This document shows, piece by piece, positions 31,026 through 42,072 of a stretch of DNA of 64,000 nucleotides; the first letter of the stretch is position 1; each line of letters begins with the position of its first letter. The notes beneath the pieces are model-generated. The model saw only the letters and a program-made list of their open reading frames with translations. It was not told the origin of the DNA and did not search any database. The DNA is from an uncultured Bacteroidia bacterium (GTDB taxonomy: Bacteria > Bacteroidota > Bacteroidia > Bacteroidales > UBA932). The DNA lies in the NCBI GenBank assembly GCA_902789445.1, contig CADAOB010000006.1, positions 26,684 through 90,683 of the forward strand. The letters run 5' to 3'. Both the position numbers and the translations under genes were made by a program.

Positions 31026-31625
31026 ATGTCTTACCAGAAACTTGAGATATACAACGATCCCGTAACAGACGAGCTCGCGGCCCACTACCGGGAGATCCTC
31101 CGCCTGCTGGGCGAAGATCCCGGGCGCGAAGGGCTGCTGAAGACGCCGCTTCGCGTAGCCCGCTCGATGCAGTTCCTGACCAAGGGATACAACGAGGACG
31201 GCGCGGAAATCCTGCGCTCGGCCATGTTCCGCGAAGAATACCATCAGATGGTGATCGTCAAGGACATCGAACTCTACTCGATGTGCGAGCACCACATGCT
31301 GCCCTTCTACGGAAAGGCGCACGTGGCTTATATTCCGGACGGTTTCATCACCGGTCTGAGCAAGATTGCCCGCGTGGTGGAAACCTTTGCCCGGCGCCTC
31401 CAGGTCCAGGAGCGCCTGACGGTCCAGATCCGCGACTGCATCCAGGATACCCTGCATCCGCTGGGCGTGGCCGTCGTCATCGAAGCCGCCCATATGTGCA
31501 TGCAGGTGCGCGGTGTCCAGAAACAGAATTCCGTGACCACGACCTCGGCCTTCACGGGCGCTTTCCTGAAGGATATCCGCACCCGCAACGAATTTATGAC
31601 GCTCATCGGAGCCAAACTGCACTAG
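31026..31625 (+). CDS. folE: GTP cyclohydrolase I
   Basis: First step of folate or pterin synthesis, converting GTP to dihydroneopterin triphosphate. The 199-residue enzyme has the zinc cysteine and histidine in [10 protein letters not shown], and [23 protein letters not shown] and H-M-C-M-Q-V-R-G-V further on. It ends six bases before trkA on the same strand. Divergent from the ABC ATPase gene across a 73-base AT-rich gap. Confidence 0.95.
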   Translation: MSYQKLEIYNDPVTDELAAHYREILRLLGEDPGREGLLKTPLRVARSMQFLTKGYNEDGAEILRSAMFREEYHQMVIVKDIELYSMCEHHMLPFYGKAHVAYIPDGFITGLSKIARVVETFARRLQVQERLTVQIRDCIQDTLHPLGVAVVIEAAHMCMQVRGVQKQNSVTTTSAFTGAFLKDIRTRNEFMTLIGAKLH

Positions 31626-31631
31626 AAAACC

Positions 31632-32981
31632 ATGAAAATCGTCATCGCAGGAGCCGGAGAAGTCGGTTGCCACCTGGCCAAGATGCTCAGTGAGGGGTAT
31701 CACGAGATCACCATCATCGACGGTGACGAAGAGCGGCTGGCCATGGTCAGTGAGAGTATGGACGTGCTCACCGTCCAGGGCAACCCGACCTCCATCGGCA
31801 TCCTCAAGGCGGCAGGCGTCCACAAGGCAGACCTCTTCGTGGCCGTCAGTCCGGCCAAGGAACAGGACGTGAACCTGGTGGCGGCCCTTCTCGCCAAGAA
31901 GATGGGAGCCAAGAAGGTGACGGCCCGCATCAACAACGCGGAATACCTCAACTACGAAAACAAGCTGATGTTCACCGAACTGGGCATCGACCTGCTCTTC
32001 TACCCCGAAAAAATCGCGGCGACGGAGATCGGCGACTTGCTCAAGCAGTCCGATGTGTCGGACTTCGTGGACTTCGCCCGCGGACAGCTCCAGATGGTGG
32101 TCTTCCGCATCGAAGAAGGCTCGAAGATGCTCAACAAGTCGGCCGCGGACTTCCCCTACCCGCCCGGCCAGCTGCCCTTCCGCGTGGTGGCCCTCACCCG
32201 GGGCGGCGAGACCCTGATTCCCGACCGCGACACCCTCTTCAAGCGCGGCGACATGATCTATGTCGTCTCCAAACGGGAGAACGTGGACGAACTCCTGTCC
32301 TGGTCCGGCAAGCAGTACCTCGATATCAAGCGCCTCACGATCCTCGGCGGTGGCCGTATCGGCGCCATGGTGGCCGCCCAGTTCGAGAAAACCGCCGAAT
32401 TCGTCAAGGTCATCGAGATCAACCGCGAACGCTGCGAAGTGCTCTCTGAAACGCTCGACAGGACACTGGTCATCAACGGCGACGGCCGGAACTCCGACTT
32501 CCTCTATGAAGAGGACGTCAAGAGCTGCGACGCCTTCGTGGCCGTCACCTCCAGTTCCGAGACCAACATCCTGGCCTGCGTGGCCGCCAAGAAGATGGGC
32601 GTGGCCAAGACCATCGCCGAAGTCGAGAACATCGAATACATCAAACTGGCCGAAGAGATGGGCGTCGATGCGGTCATCAACAAGAAGATCATCACCGCCG
32701 GCCGCATCTTCCGTTTCACGATGAGCACCAAAGTACGCACCGTCAAGGTCATCGGCGGGTCGGACGCCGAGGTGATCGAATACATCGTCAACCCGGACAG
32801 CAAGATCACCAAGGGCGCCGTCCGTGAGCTGGGTTTCCCGAACGATGCCGTCATCGGCGGCATCATCCGCGGCAACGAATCGCTCATCGCCGACGGCGAC
32901 ACCCGCATCAAGCCCTACGACCGGGTGGTCATCTTTGCCCTGCCCTCGGCCCTGGCACGCATAGAGAATTTTTTTGCTTGA
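31632..32981 (+). CDS. trkA: Trk potassium uptake protein TrkA
   Basis: Peripheral, NAD-binding regulatory subunit of a Trk/Ktr potassium transporter. The 449-residue sequence holds two Rossmann RCK-N domains, with G-A-G-E-V-G-C-H-L at residue 7 and I-L-G-G-G-R-I-G-A near 235, each followed by an RCK-C domain. It is full length. The membrane subunit trkH is not next to it in this window, so it must be encoded elsewhere. It follows folE by six bases. Confidence 0.92.
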   Translation: MKIVIAGAGEVGCHLAKMLSEGYHEITIIDGDEERLAMVSESMDVLTVQGNPTSIGILKAAGVHKADLFVAVSPAKEQDVNLVAALLAKKMGAKKVTARINNAEYLNYENKLMFTELGIDLLFYPEKIAATEIGDLLKQSDVSDFVDFARGQLQMVVFRIEEGSKMLNKSAADFPYPPGQLPFRVVALTRGGETLIPDRDTLFKRGDMIYVVSKRENVDELLSWSGKQYLDIKRLTILGGGRIGAMVAAQFEKTAEFVKVIEINRERCEVLSETLDRTLVINGDGRNSDFLYEEDVKSCDAFVAVTSSSETNILACVAAKKMGVAKTIAEVENIEYIKLAEEMGVDAVINKKIITAGRIFRFTMSTKVRTVKVIGGSDAEVIEYIVNPDSKITKGAVRELGFPNDAVIGGIIRGNESLIADGDTRIKPYDRVVIFALPSALARIENFFA

Positions 32982-33014
32982 ATCCATATTATAAACCATC
33001 AATACAACAACAAT

Positions 33015-34441
<1,427 letters not shown>

Positions 34442-34445
<4 letters not shown>

Positions 34446-34807
34446 TCCCCGTCCAGGACTTTCTCCCGCAGAGCGCAGGCCGTCGTGCCTGCGCTTTTTT
34501 TGACGTACCGGTTCATCGTGGCCACGTGGGAGAAGCCGCTCAGTTCGGCAATGTCGGCCGGCGGCGTGTCGCGATGGGCCGGATCGGTCATCAGTTCGAG
34601 GGCATACTGCGCCCGGAACGAGTTGACGAACTGGGAGAAATTCAGGCCGCGTCCCTTGAGCGCCCGGGTGATGTAGGTCCGGTTGGTCATTACCTCCCGC
34701 GCCATCTGGTCGCGGGTAAGGTCTTTTCGCAGGAAAAGGCATCGCTCTGTCATCAGTTGCTTCATCTTCGCATAGATCTCGTCGTCGCTATGTCGCTTTC
34801 GCCTCAT
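34442..34807 (-). CDS. Short AraC-type DNA-binding protein
   Basis: A 121-residue protein consisting essentially of an AraC-type double helix-turn-helix: D-Q-M-A-R-E-V-M-T-N-R-T-Y-I-T-R-A-L-K-G (first HTH), then P-A-D-I-A-E-L-S-G-F-S-H-V-A-T-M-N-R-Y-V-K-K (second). There is no sensor domain. Its start overlaps the end of the upstream AraC-like gene by 20 bases. The last codons contain the aspA terminator on the opposite strand. May act as a second DNA-binding unit with its neighbour; that is inference. Confidence 0.75.
34472..34501 (+). terminator. aspA terminator inside the convergent gene
   Basis: Stem AGCGCAGGC (34472-34480) / GCCTGCGCT (34487-34495) with a CGTCGT loop and a seven-T run ending at 34501. 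It lies 27 bases after the aspA stop and within the coding sequence of the minus-strand AraC-type gene. Confidence 0.8.
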
Positions 34808-35348
34808 TTCTTTTGCGGTACTCTTTACACCATTCGGCGGGTGTGTATCCCGTGTTGCGGCCGAAAGCCGTGTTGAAGGTCGTCATCGAATTGAATCCCA
34901 CCCGGCGGCAGAGCTGCGTGATGGTCAGTTCCGGGTTCTGGGCATAGATGCGCATGGCTTCCCGCACCCGGTAGTAGTGCACAAGCTGGCAGAAGTTCTT
35001 GTTGAGTTTGATCTTGATGGTCTGGGCCAGGTAGCTTTTATTGGTATAAAGGCGTTCGGCCAGGTCGCCGACCCGGATGTCCGGGTTCAGGTAGAGTTTC
35101 TCGCGCTCGAGCACGTTGCACAGCCGGTCCTTGAGTTCTTCCATGTCGGAATCTTTCAGGCTGGGTCCGGCATCTTCCAGAATCCGGTCGGCATTGGGGA
35201 TGGGCCGGGCCTGACGCGGATAATCTTTTGCCGCAGCTTCTCCTTCTTCCGCGTCGGATGCGGCCTTCCGACGTCGAAGATAAAAAAACAAAAAAACCAG
35301 CGCTCCCACCAGGGGCACATAACCAATCAGAAGCAAAATCGTACGCAT
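34788..35348 (-). CDS. Membrane-anchored AraC-type regulator
   Basis: A 186-residue protein with an N-terminal transmembrane helix (L-L-L-I-G-Y-V-P-L-V-G-A-L-V-F-L-F-F-Y-L), a basic/charged linker and a C-terminal AraC double HTH (V-G-D-L-A-E-R-L-Y-T-N-K-S-Y-L-A-Q-T-I, then I-T-Q-L-C-R-R-V-G-F-N-S-M-T-T-F-N-T-A-F). It resembles the cytoplasmic end of Bacteroidota membrane-bound AraC regulators that lack the usual periplasmic TPR part. It overlaps the short AraC gene by 20 bases. Confidence 0.78.
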   Translation of the reverse strand: MRTILLLIGYVPLVGALVFLFFYLRRRKAASDAEEGEAAAKDYPRQARPIPNADRILEDAGPSLKDSDMEELKDRLCNVLEREKLYLNPDIRVGDLAERLYTNKSYLAQTIKIKLNKNFCQLVHYYRVREAMRIYAQNPELTITQLCRRVGFNSMTTFNTAFGRNTGYTPAEWCKEYRKRNEAKAT

Positions 35349-35390
35349 AGTTCCGTTTATTAAGTTTTAAACGAAACTACAAACAAAAAT

Positions 35391-35421
35391 GGCGGTTTTT
35401 GCATATTACTGCATAACCGCC
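35391..35421 (-). terminator. Hairpin after yitT, probable terminator
   Basis: GGCGGTT / AACCGCC arms with an inner TGCA / TGCA pairing, followed on the minus strand by ATTTTTG. It lies between the yitT stop and the AraC-type start, so it could also act on the AraC promoter. Confidence 0.55.
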
Positions 35422-35454
35422 CTATAATAAAAAGTTGAAAGTTCTGACCCTCAG

Positions 35455-36351
35455 TTATTTTTTTATTACATCGAAACCGGAGCCATAAACACCAGTAACA
35501 CTGCCCACGGAAAGGAAAGCCTGCGGGTCTTCTTCCTTGACCATGTTGAGCAGGAATTTCAATTCGTGCTTGCGGGCAACCACCACCAGAACCGTTGCGT
35601 CGGCTTTTGTATACCAGCCTTTTCCATCGAGCGCCGTCACGCCGCGGTGCAATTCGTTCGTAATCCTGTCGGCGATTTTTTCGAAATTCTTCGAGAAAAT
35701 CAAAATTTGCACGGACTGCTTGCTGCCTGAAACAAAGAGGTCGAGGGAATAGCTGAACACGCCGGCCATCACATAGCCATAGACCAGGTTGGCGACCCGT
35801 TCGCCCCAACCGCCTTCGGCCGGGACGATCAGGGAGGATCCGATGATGAAGATATCGAGAATCAGCAGGATCCGGCCCGGCGAGATCGCCCGGTACTTGT
35901 TGATCATCAGCGCAATGATGTCGGTGCCGCCGGAACTTCCCCCCTGCGAGAAAGTCAGGGAGATGCCAAGGGCCGAGACGACACCGCCGATGATCACGCT
36001 CAGCAGCTTCCCGTTCTGGATGGCAATGATGTCGATGAATTCCGGCGGGATCACCATCGGCATGAAGCGAAGCAGCAGGGTATCGACCACCATGGCATAG
36101 ATTGTCTTGACACCAAAGGCAGGTCCCAGGATCTTGAGGGCGATCAGCAGCAGGACGGCATTGATGATGAAGAAGGAGTAGCTCACATGGAAGCCGGTGC
36201 AATACTGGATCACGGCCGACATGCCGGTCACGCCGCCACCCACCAGCTGATGCGGGATGATGAAGACGACCCAGGCCAGCACGTAGAGGATCAGGCCCAG
36301 CGTGATGATCGCATAGGACTTGAGCGTCGCAAAGACTTTGTTCTTTTCCAT
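35455..36351 (-). CDS. YitT-family membrane protein (DUF2179)
   Basis: A 298-residue protein with about six hydrophobic segments in the first two thirds, including a repeated G-G-V-T-G-M-S and G-G-S-S-G-G-T-D-I-I-A motif, and a C-terminal soluble DUF2179 domain of about 80 residues (T-A-L-D-G-K-G-W-Y-T-K-A-D). Widespread in Bacteroidota and Firmicutes; the transport function is not established. It begins directly next to the leuS stop, so it is in the same transcript. Confidence 0.88.
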   Translation of the reverse strand: MEKNKVFATLKSYAIITLGLILYVLAWVVFIIPHQLVGGGVTGMSAVIQYCTGFHVSYSFFIINAVLLLIALKILGPAFGVKTIYAMVVDTLLLRFMPMVIPPEFIDIIAIQNGKLLSVIIGGVVSALGISLTFSQGGSSGGTDIIALMINKYRAISPGRILLILDIFIIGSSLIVPAEGGWGERVANLVYGYVMAGVFSYSLDLFVSGSKQSVQILIFSKNFEKIADRITNELHRGVTALDGKGWYTKADATVLVVVARKHELKFLLNMVKEEDPQAFLSVGSVTGVYGSGFDVIKK

Positions 36352-39063
36352 TTAACAGACGATATTGATGATTTTGCCCGGCACGACGATGACCTTGCGG
36401 ATCGCAGCGCCCTGCAGGTATTTGACGGTGTTGGCGTCGGCACGGACCGCAGCTTCCACTTCCTCACGTCCCAGGCTCTTGGGCAGTTCGATCAGGAAGC
36501 GCATCTTGCCGTTGAACTGCACCGGATACGTCACGCTGTCCTCCACGGTGAAGGCGGGGTTGTAAACCGGATACGATGCGAAGCTGATGCTTTCCTTGTG
36601 GCCGAGCATCTCCCAGAGCTCTTCGGCGATGTGCGGTGCGAAGGGACTGAGCACGATGAGCAGCGGTTCGAGGATCTCCCGTTTGTTGCAACCCAGGTCG
36701 GTCAGCTCGCCGACGGCGATCATGAACGCACTGACGGTGGTGTTGAAGGAGAAGTGCTCGATGTCGTCCTGGGCCTTGCCGATCAGTTTGTGGAGGGCTT
36801 TCAGCTCGGCCGGGGTCGCCTTTTCCTCGCTCACGCAGAAGTCGTCACGGTCGAAGAACAGTTTCCAGAACTTGCGCAGGAAACGGTGGACGCCGTCGAT
36901 GCCCTTGGTGTCCCAGGGCTTGGACTGCTCGAGCGGGCCGAGGAACATTTCGTACATCCGGAGGGTGTCGGCGCCGTAGCGTTCGCACACGTTGTCGGGA
37001 TTGACCACGTTGAACATCGACTTGCTCATCTTCTCGATGGCACTGCCGCAGAGGTAGGCTCCGTCTTCAAGGATGAATTCGGCCGTGGCAAAATCGGGCA
37101 TCCAGCGGCGGAAGGCTTCGGTGTCGAGGCGGTCGCCGTCCACGATGTTCACGTCCACGTGGATTTCGGTGGTATCGTACTGGTCTTTGAGACCGTATGA
37201 GACAAAGGTGTTGGTATTCTTGATCCGGTAGACGAACTTGCTCTGCCCCTGGATCATGCCCTGGTTGATGAGCTTCTTGAACGGTTCCTGTTCGCAAACA
37301 TAGCCGCAGTCGTAAAGGAACTTGTTCCAGAAGCGGGAATAGATCAGGTGGCCGGTGGCGTGCTCGGTGCCGCCGATATACAGGTCCACGTTGCGCCAGT
37401 ACTGGTCCGCCTCACGGCTCACCAGGGCACTGTCGTTGTGCGGATCCATATAGCGGAGATAGTAGGCGCTGCTGCCGGCGAAGCCCGGCATGGTGCTGGT
37501 CTCGATGGGATAACCTTCGTAGGTCCAGTCCTTTGCCCGGGCAAGCGGCGGTTCGCCGCTTTCAGTGGGCAGGAACTTGTCGACCGCGGGCAGCTGCAGC
37601 GGCAGGCAGTCCAGCGGCATCGGCTGCGGAATGCCGTCCTTGTAGTAGATCGGGAACGGTTCGCCCCAGTAGCGCTGGCGCGAGAAGATGGCGTCGCGCA
37701 GGCGGTAGTTGATCTTGCGGCGGCCCAGGCCGTGGGCCTCGATATAGTCGATAGCGGCCGGGATGGCCTGCTTGACGCTCATTCCGTTCAGGAAACCGGA
37801 GTTGCACATCGTGCCTTCCTTGGCATCGAAGCTCGACTCGGAAACGTCGCAGCCTTCGATCAGGGGCACAATCGGGAGATTGAAAGTCTTGGCGAAGGCG
37901 TAGTCGCGGCTGTCGTGGGCCGGAACCGCCATGATGGCACCGGTGCCGTAGCCGGCCAGCACATATTCGGAAATCCAGACGGGCACTTTTTCGCCAGTCA
38001 GCGGATTGACCGCATAGGAGCCGGAGAAGACGCCGGTCACCTTGCGCGTTTCGGCGATGCGTTCGCGTTCGGTCTTTTTCTTGGCCTGCAGCAGATAGGC
38101 CTCGACGGCCGCTTTCTGCGCCGGCGTGGTGAGCTTCTCCACCCATTCGCTCTCCGGGGCCAGCACCATGAAGGTGACGCCGAAGACCGTGTCGGCGCGG
38201 GTGGTGAAGATGGTCATGTCGTACTCCTGCGCACCGTTGGACACGCGGAAGACCATCTCGGCACCCTGGCTCTTGCCGATCCAGTTGCGCTGCATCTCCT
38301 TGAGGGAGTCGGTCCAGTCGAGCTGGTCCAGGCCCGCGAGCAGGCGCTCGGCATAGGCGCTCACGCGCAGCTGCCACTGCTTCATCTTCTTCTGTTCCAC
38401 GGGGAAACCGCCGCGGACGGAATAGCCTTCCTTCACCTCGTCGTTGGCCAGGACGGTCCCCAGCTGCGGGCACCAGTTCACGGAGGTTTCGCCCAGGTAG
38501 GCGATGCGGTACTGCATCAGCAGGTCGGACTGTTCCTTCTCGGAGAGCTTGTCCCAACGGCCTTCGGCCTTGAATTTGGCAATCAGCGTGTCGATGGGTT
38601 CTGCCTTGTCCGTCTCAGGATTGTACCAATGGTTGAACATTTCGAGGAAGGCCCACTGCGTCCACTTGTAATAGGCCGGATCGCAGGTGCGGACCTCGCG
38701 CGACCAGTCGTAGGAGAAGCCGATGCGGTCCATCTGCTGCCGGTAGCGCGCGATGTTCTGCTCGGTGGTCCGGGCCGGGTGCTGGCCGGTCTGGATGGCA
38801 TACTGCTCGGCAGGGAGGCCGAAGGCGTCGTAGCCCATTGGGTGCAGCACATTGAAGCCTTTCAGGCGTTTGTAGCGGCTGTAGATGTCACTGGCGATAT
38901 AGCCGAGCGGATGGCCGACGTGCAGGCCCGCGCCGGAAGGGTACGGGAACATGTCCAGCACGTAATATTTGGGTTTGGAAGGGTCTGTCTGGGCCTGGAA
39001 AGTGTGATGGGCGGCCCAATAGGCCTGCCATTTCTTCTCGATCTGGGCGAAATTGTATTCCAT
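36352..39063 (-). CDS. leuS: Leucine-tRNA ligase
   Basis: Charges tRNA-Leu. The 903-residue class I synthetase shows the HIGH-type signature in L-H-V-G-H-P-L-G-Y, an editing (CP1) domain with [12 protein letters not shown], and K-M-S-K-S near residue 670. The C-terminal anticodon-binding part follows. Length is normal for a bacterial LeuRS. A TATCTTTG box lies 19 bases before the start, although the M28-type gene ends 69 bases upstream, so leuS can be transcribed from its own promoter together with yitT. Confidence 0.97.
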   Translation of the reverse strand: MEYNFAQIEKKWQAYWAAHHTFQAQTDPSKPKYYVLDMFPYPSGAGLHVGHPLGYIASDIYSRYKRLKGFNVLHPMGYDAFGLPAEQYAIQTGQHPARTTEQNIARYRQQMDRIGFSYDWSREVRTCDPAYYKWTQWAFLEMFNHWYNPETDKAEPIDTLIAKFKAEGRWDKLSEKEQSDLLMQYRIAYLGETSVNWCPQLGTVLANDEVKEGYSVRGGFPVEQKKMKQWQLRVSAYAERLLAGLDQLDWTDSLKEMQRNWIGKSQGAEMVFRVSNGAQEYDMTIFTTRADTVFGVTFMVLAPESEWVEKLTTPAQKAAVEAYLLQAKKKTERERIAETRKVTGVFSGSYAVNPLTGEKVPVWISEYVLAGYGTGAIMAVPAHDSRDYAFAKTFNLPIVPLIEGCDVSESSFDAKEGTMCNSGFLNGMSVKQAIPAAIDYIEAHGLGRRKINYRLRDAIFSRQRYWGEPFPIYYKDGIPQPMPLDCLPLQLPAVDKFLPTESGEPPLARAKDWTYEGYPIETSTMPGFAGSSAYYLRYMDPHNDSALVSREADQYWRNVDLYIGGTEHATGHLIYSRFWNKFLYDCGYVCEQEPFKKLINQGMIQGQSKFVYRIKNTNTFVSYGLKDQYDTTEIHVDVNIVDGDRLDTEAFRRWMPDFATAEFILEDGAYLCGSAIEKMSKSMFNVVNPDNVCERYGADTLRMYEMFLGPLEQSKPWDTKGIDGVHRFLRKFWKLFFDRDDFCVSEEKATPAELKALHKLIGKAQDDIEHFSFNTTVSAFMIAVGELTDLGCNKREILEPLLIVLSPFAPHIAEELWEMLGHKESISFASYPVYNPAFTVEDSVTYPVQFNGKMRFLIELPKSLGREEVEAAVRADANTVKYLQGAAIRKVIVVPGKIINIVC

Positions 39064-39082
39064 TGCGTGTCGTTTTAAGCCG

Positions 39083-39090
39083 CAAAGATA
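39083..39090 (-). promoter_or_regulatory. -7 box of leuS-yitT
   Basis: Minus-strand TATCTTTG, 19 bases before the leuS ATG. No clear -33 TTG. Confidence 0.45.
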
Positions 39091-39132
39091 ACGATTTCCA
39101 GCGAGTTCGCAGCAGAATTCGGGCCCCGCCGC

Positions 39133-40422
39133 TTATTTTTTCAGGCGGAATTCGACCGGAATGACGATCCGGGTGCGGACTTTCCGGCCCTTGATCTGGC
39201 CGGGAATCCATTTGGGCGAGACGGAAACCACGCGCACGGCCTCGTCGTCGAGCCGCTCGTCGATGCCGTGCTCCACCCTGACATCCGTCACGCTGCCGTC
39301 CTGCTCCACGATGAAACTGACCAGGACCTGGCCCTGCACGTTCTGTTCGATGGCCGAGAGCGGATACTTCAGGTACTTGTACACCCAGCTCCGGAGAAAA
39401 TGCTTCTCGTCGGAATGGAAGAACTGGGGACGCACGTCGCAGTCCGAGGCGGCATAGACCCGCTCGCCCCGCGCGGCACGGACAGCTGCATCGTCCTCAC
39501 TGACAATGGCATCCTGGGCGGCAAGCACCAACAGGAAATGATAGAGATAATTGCAGGACGCCTCCATGGCGGAATAGTCGAGCCGCCAGGGCGTATCCTT
39601 GATGGTCCGGTGCTCCCGAACCGGGCCGGTGGTGAAGAGGAACACCGGGATCTGCCGCTCGTAGAAAGGCAGGTAATCCGATGAAATCGGCGGCTCCGCC
39701 GTGAAGACGGGCAGCGTGACCACGGGTTGTTCCCGGGTCTTGTCGAGCAGATAGTTCCGGTCGATGGCCGCGATCTGGCTGAAACACTGCATCGGATTCG
39801 AAAGGCTGCCGCGGCCCAGGCAGTCGAGGTCCACCATCGCCTTGACGGCGCTGAGCGGATCGAACGCCCGGTTGACGAAATACCAGGCACCGGCCATCCC
39901 CTCCTCACCGGCCCCGAAGCCCACGAAGAGAATGGAGCGGCGGAAGAGGCCCCGGTACTGGGAGACCATCCGGGCGAGTTCCACCAGCACGGCCACGCCC
40001 GAGGCGTTCGCATCGGCACCGGGATACAGCTGCACGACGGGTTCCCCGTCAACGGTCAGTTCGTGCGTACCCAGATGGTCGTAGCGGGCGCCCACCACGA
40101 TATACTCGGCCCGCAGCTGCGGATCGGCGCCTTCGACGATGCCCACGATGTTCTGCGAGGCGATTTCCCCCTGTTCCCCGCTGATCCGGAAATCCTGCCC
40201 CAGGCTGTCGGTGAGCATCAGCACGCCGGCATCGCGCAGGGCGTCGTAGAGGTAACGGGCCGCCGCCCGTTCGCCGTCACTGCCTGCCCGCCGGCCTTCC
40301 ATTTCCTCCGAAGCGAGCGCCTCGACATGGCCGCGCAGGGCGGGGGCAACAGCAAAATTCTGTGCGGTGAGGCTCACCGCACAGAATCCGAACAACAAAA
40401 GTATGACAAGTTTACCTTTCAA
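39133..40422 (-). CDS. M28-like peptidase domain (metal site degraded) fused to a TonB C-terminal domain
   Basis: A 429-residue exported protein. After a signal peptide (residues 1-20) comes an M28 aminopeptidase fold to about residue 305, then a TonB_C domain (about 340-429, with G-Q-V-L-V-S-F-I-V-E-Q-D-G-S-V-T-D-V-R-V and W-I-P-G-Q-I-K-G-R-K-V). Metal-site positions differ from active M28 enzymes: G-A-R113-Y-D where His is normal, G-A-D-A138-N-A-S-G where Asp precedes Asn, and S-S-D-Y250 where S-D-H is normal. E173-E174 and D200 are kept. It therefore looks catalytically dead. It follows gcvT directly. The binding role is unknown. Confidence 0.8.
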   Translation of the reverse strand: MKGKLVILLLFGFCAVSLTAQNFAVAPALRGHVEALASEEMEGRRAGSDGERAAARYLYDALRDAGVLMLTDSLGQDFRISGEQGEIASQNIVGIVEGADPQLRAEYIVVGARYDHLGTHELTVDGEPVVQLYPGADANASGVAVLVELARMVSQYRGLFRRSILFVGFGAGEEGMAGAWYFVNRAFDPLSAVKAMVDLDCLGRGSLSNPMQCFSQIAAIDRNYLLDKTREQPVVTLPVFTAEPPISSDYLPFYERQIPVFLFTTGPVREHRTIKDTPWRLDYSAMEASCNYLYHFLLVLAAQDAIVSEDDAAVRAARGERVYAASDCDVRPQFFHSDEKHFLRSWVYKYLKYPLSAIEQNVQGQVLVSFIVEQDGSVTDVRVEHGIDERLDDEAVRVVSVSPKWIPGQIKGRKVRTRIVIPVEFRLKK

Positions 40423-41529
40423 TTATTTCTTGTAGAACGGCATCTTCACCACCTGGGCCTTGAGCAGTTTGCCGCGCACCTCGATGAAGATTTCGCTGCC
40501 GACTTTATTGTAGGGGACATTTACATAACCCATGCCAATCGCCTTCTTGACGCTCGGGCCCATCGTGCCGGAGGTCACGTGACCGATCTTGTTGCCTTCG
40601 GCGTCGCAGATCGGCATCTCGTGGCGGGCGATGCCGCGGTCCACCAGTTCGAAGCCCACGAGTTTGCGGGTCAGGCCGGCCGCCTTCTGGTCGAGCAGGT
40701 ACTGCTTGTCCACGAAGTCGCCCTTGACGTCGTTGAACTTGGTGATCCAGCCCAGGCCGGCCTCCAGCGGGGAGGTCGTATCGTCGATGTCGTTGCCGTA
40801 GAGGCAGAAGCCCATCTCCAGGCGGAGGGTGTCGCGGGCGCCAAGGCCGATCGGCTGGATGCCGTAGGGCGCACCGGCCTCGAAGACGGCTTTCCAGAGC
40901 TGGTCGCCGTATTCATTGGGTGCATAGACCTCGCATCCGCCGCTGCCGGTGTAACCGGTGGTGGAGAGGATGGCACCGGGGATGCCGGCCACTTCCAGTT
41001 CCTTGAAGGTATAGTATTCCATCGACAGGATGTCTTCCTTGCAGAGTTTCTGCATCACTTCCATGGCCTTGGGGCCCTGGATGGCCAGCTGGCAGGTGGC
41101 GTCGGAGGCGTTCACCAGGTCTTTGCCGACTTCCAGGCCGAACTTCGGCGCAAGGCCGCACAAGTGGTTCCAGTCTTTCTCGATGTTGGCGGCGTTGACG
41201 GCCAGCAGGTACTTCTCGGTGCTGAAGCAGTAGAGGATGAAGTCGTCCACGATGCCGCCCTTGCCGTTGGGGAAGCAGGTGTACTGCGCCTTGCCCGGGA
41301 AGAGGACGGAAGCGTCGTTGGAAGAGACATACTGGATGAACGGGAGGGCCTTGGGGCCGCAGACCCAGATCTCGCCCATGTGGGAAACGTCGAAGACACC
41401 GACGCCCTCACGCACGCAGGCGTGTTCCTCATTGATACCTTTGTACTGGATCGGCATATTGTAGCCGGCAAACGGAGCCATCTTCGCACCCAGCGCGATG
41501 TGCTTCTCGGTAAATACGGTATTTTTCAT
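40423..41529 (-). CDS. gcvT: Glycine cleavage system aminomethyltransferase (T protein)
   Basis: Transfers the methylene group of glycine to tetrahydrofolate. The 368-residue protein has [23 protein letters not shown] and [12 protein letters not shown], and near the end [11 protein letters not shown]. gcvH and gcvP are not in the window. The start overlaps the stop of the SPOR-domain lipoprotein gene (ATGA), and the M28-type gene follows with no gap, so a three-gene operon runs from 42008 to 39133. Confidence 0.95.
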   Translation of the reverse strand: MKNTVFTEKHIALGAKMAPFAGYNMPIQYKGINEEHACVREGVGVFDVSHMGEIWVCGPKALPFIQYVSSNDASVLFPGKAQYTCFPNGKGGIVDDFILYCFSTEKYLLAVNAANIEKDWNHLCGLAPKFGLEVGKDLVNASDATCQLAIQGPKAMEVMQKLCKEDILSMEYYTFKELEVAGIPGAILSTTGYTGSGGCEVYAPNEYGDQLWKAVFEAGAPYGIQPIGLGARDTLRLEMGFCLYGNDIDDTTSPLEAGLGWITKFNDVKGDFVDKQYLLDQKAAGLTRKLVGFELVDRGIARHEMPICDAEGNKIGHVTSGTMGPSVKKAIGMGYVNVPYNKVGSEIFIEVRGKLLKAQVVKMPFYKK

Positions 41530-42008
41530 ATTTCTTTGTGTAGTTTCTGATTCGTGTTGTAAATCCAGGGATCGAGGCCGATCTTCCGGAGGGCCGGCAG
41601 GTCGCGACGGACGACTTCAAGGGTATCGCTGCCTTCGACGCAGACCACTTTCAGGCCGCTCTTGAAATCGAACGTGCGCACCTTGAATCCGTTTTCCCGG
41701 AGCTTGTCCACATAGACCTGCGCGCCGGATTCCTCCTTGAAGGCGCCGGCGACCGCATAGTAGCGCCGGATCACGGCAGCCTCGGCCGCAGCGGCGGCAG
41801 CCGCCTCTTCCGCCGCGATGCGTTCCGCTTCCGCCTTGGCGGCGGCGATGGAATCGCGGACGGCCTGCGCACGGGCTTCCTTCTGCTGGCGGAGCCGGGC
41901 GATGTCGGCGGAGGTGGGTTTGCCCAGCGACGCACGGACCCGGTCGCAGCCGGAGGCCGTAATCAGGACGAGTGCCACCAGGGCAATGAGAACAAGAGGC
42001 TTTTGCAT
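41526..42008 (-). CDS. SPOR-domain lipoprotein
   Basis: A 160-residue protein with a lipoprotein signal (L-V-L-I-T-A-S-G-C at residue 21), an Ala/Glu-rich helical segment (residues 40-82, coiled-coil-like) and a C-terminal SPOR domain ([14 protein letters not shown] to I-G-L-D-P-W-I-Y). SPOR domains bind denuded peptidoglycan at division sites. The start at 42008 is set by the signal peptide and a -7 box seven bases upstream; the longer frame to 42236 is antisense to the capA-like gene. Confidence 0.85.
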   Translation of the reverse strand: MQKPLVLIALVALVLITASGCDRVRASLGKPTSADIARLRQQKEARAQAVRDSIAAAKAEAERIAAEEAAAAAAAEAAVIRRYYAVAGAFKEESGAQVYVDKLRENGFKVRTFDFKSGLKVVCVEGSDTLEVVRRDLPALRKIGLDPWIYNTNQKLHKEI

Positions 42009-42015
42009 ATCCGAA

Positions 42016-42023
42016 CAAAGATA
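42016..42023 (-). promoter_or_regulatory. -7 box of the SPOR-gcvT operon
   Basis: Minus-strand TATCTTTG, seven bases before the ATG at 42008. Confidence 0.5.
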
Positions 42024-42072
42024 GCACAAAAAACCCATAAAAAGTGTAACTTTACAATCCAAATTGAAACGA

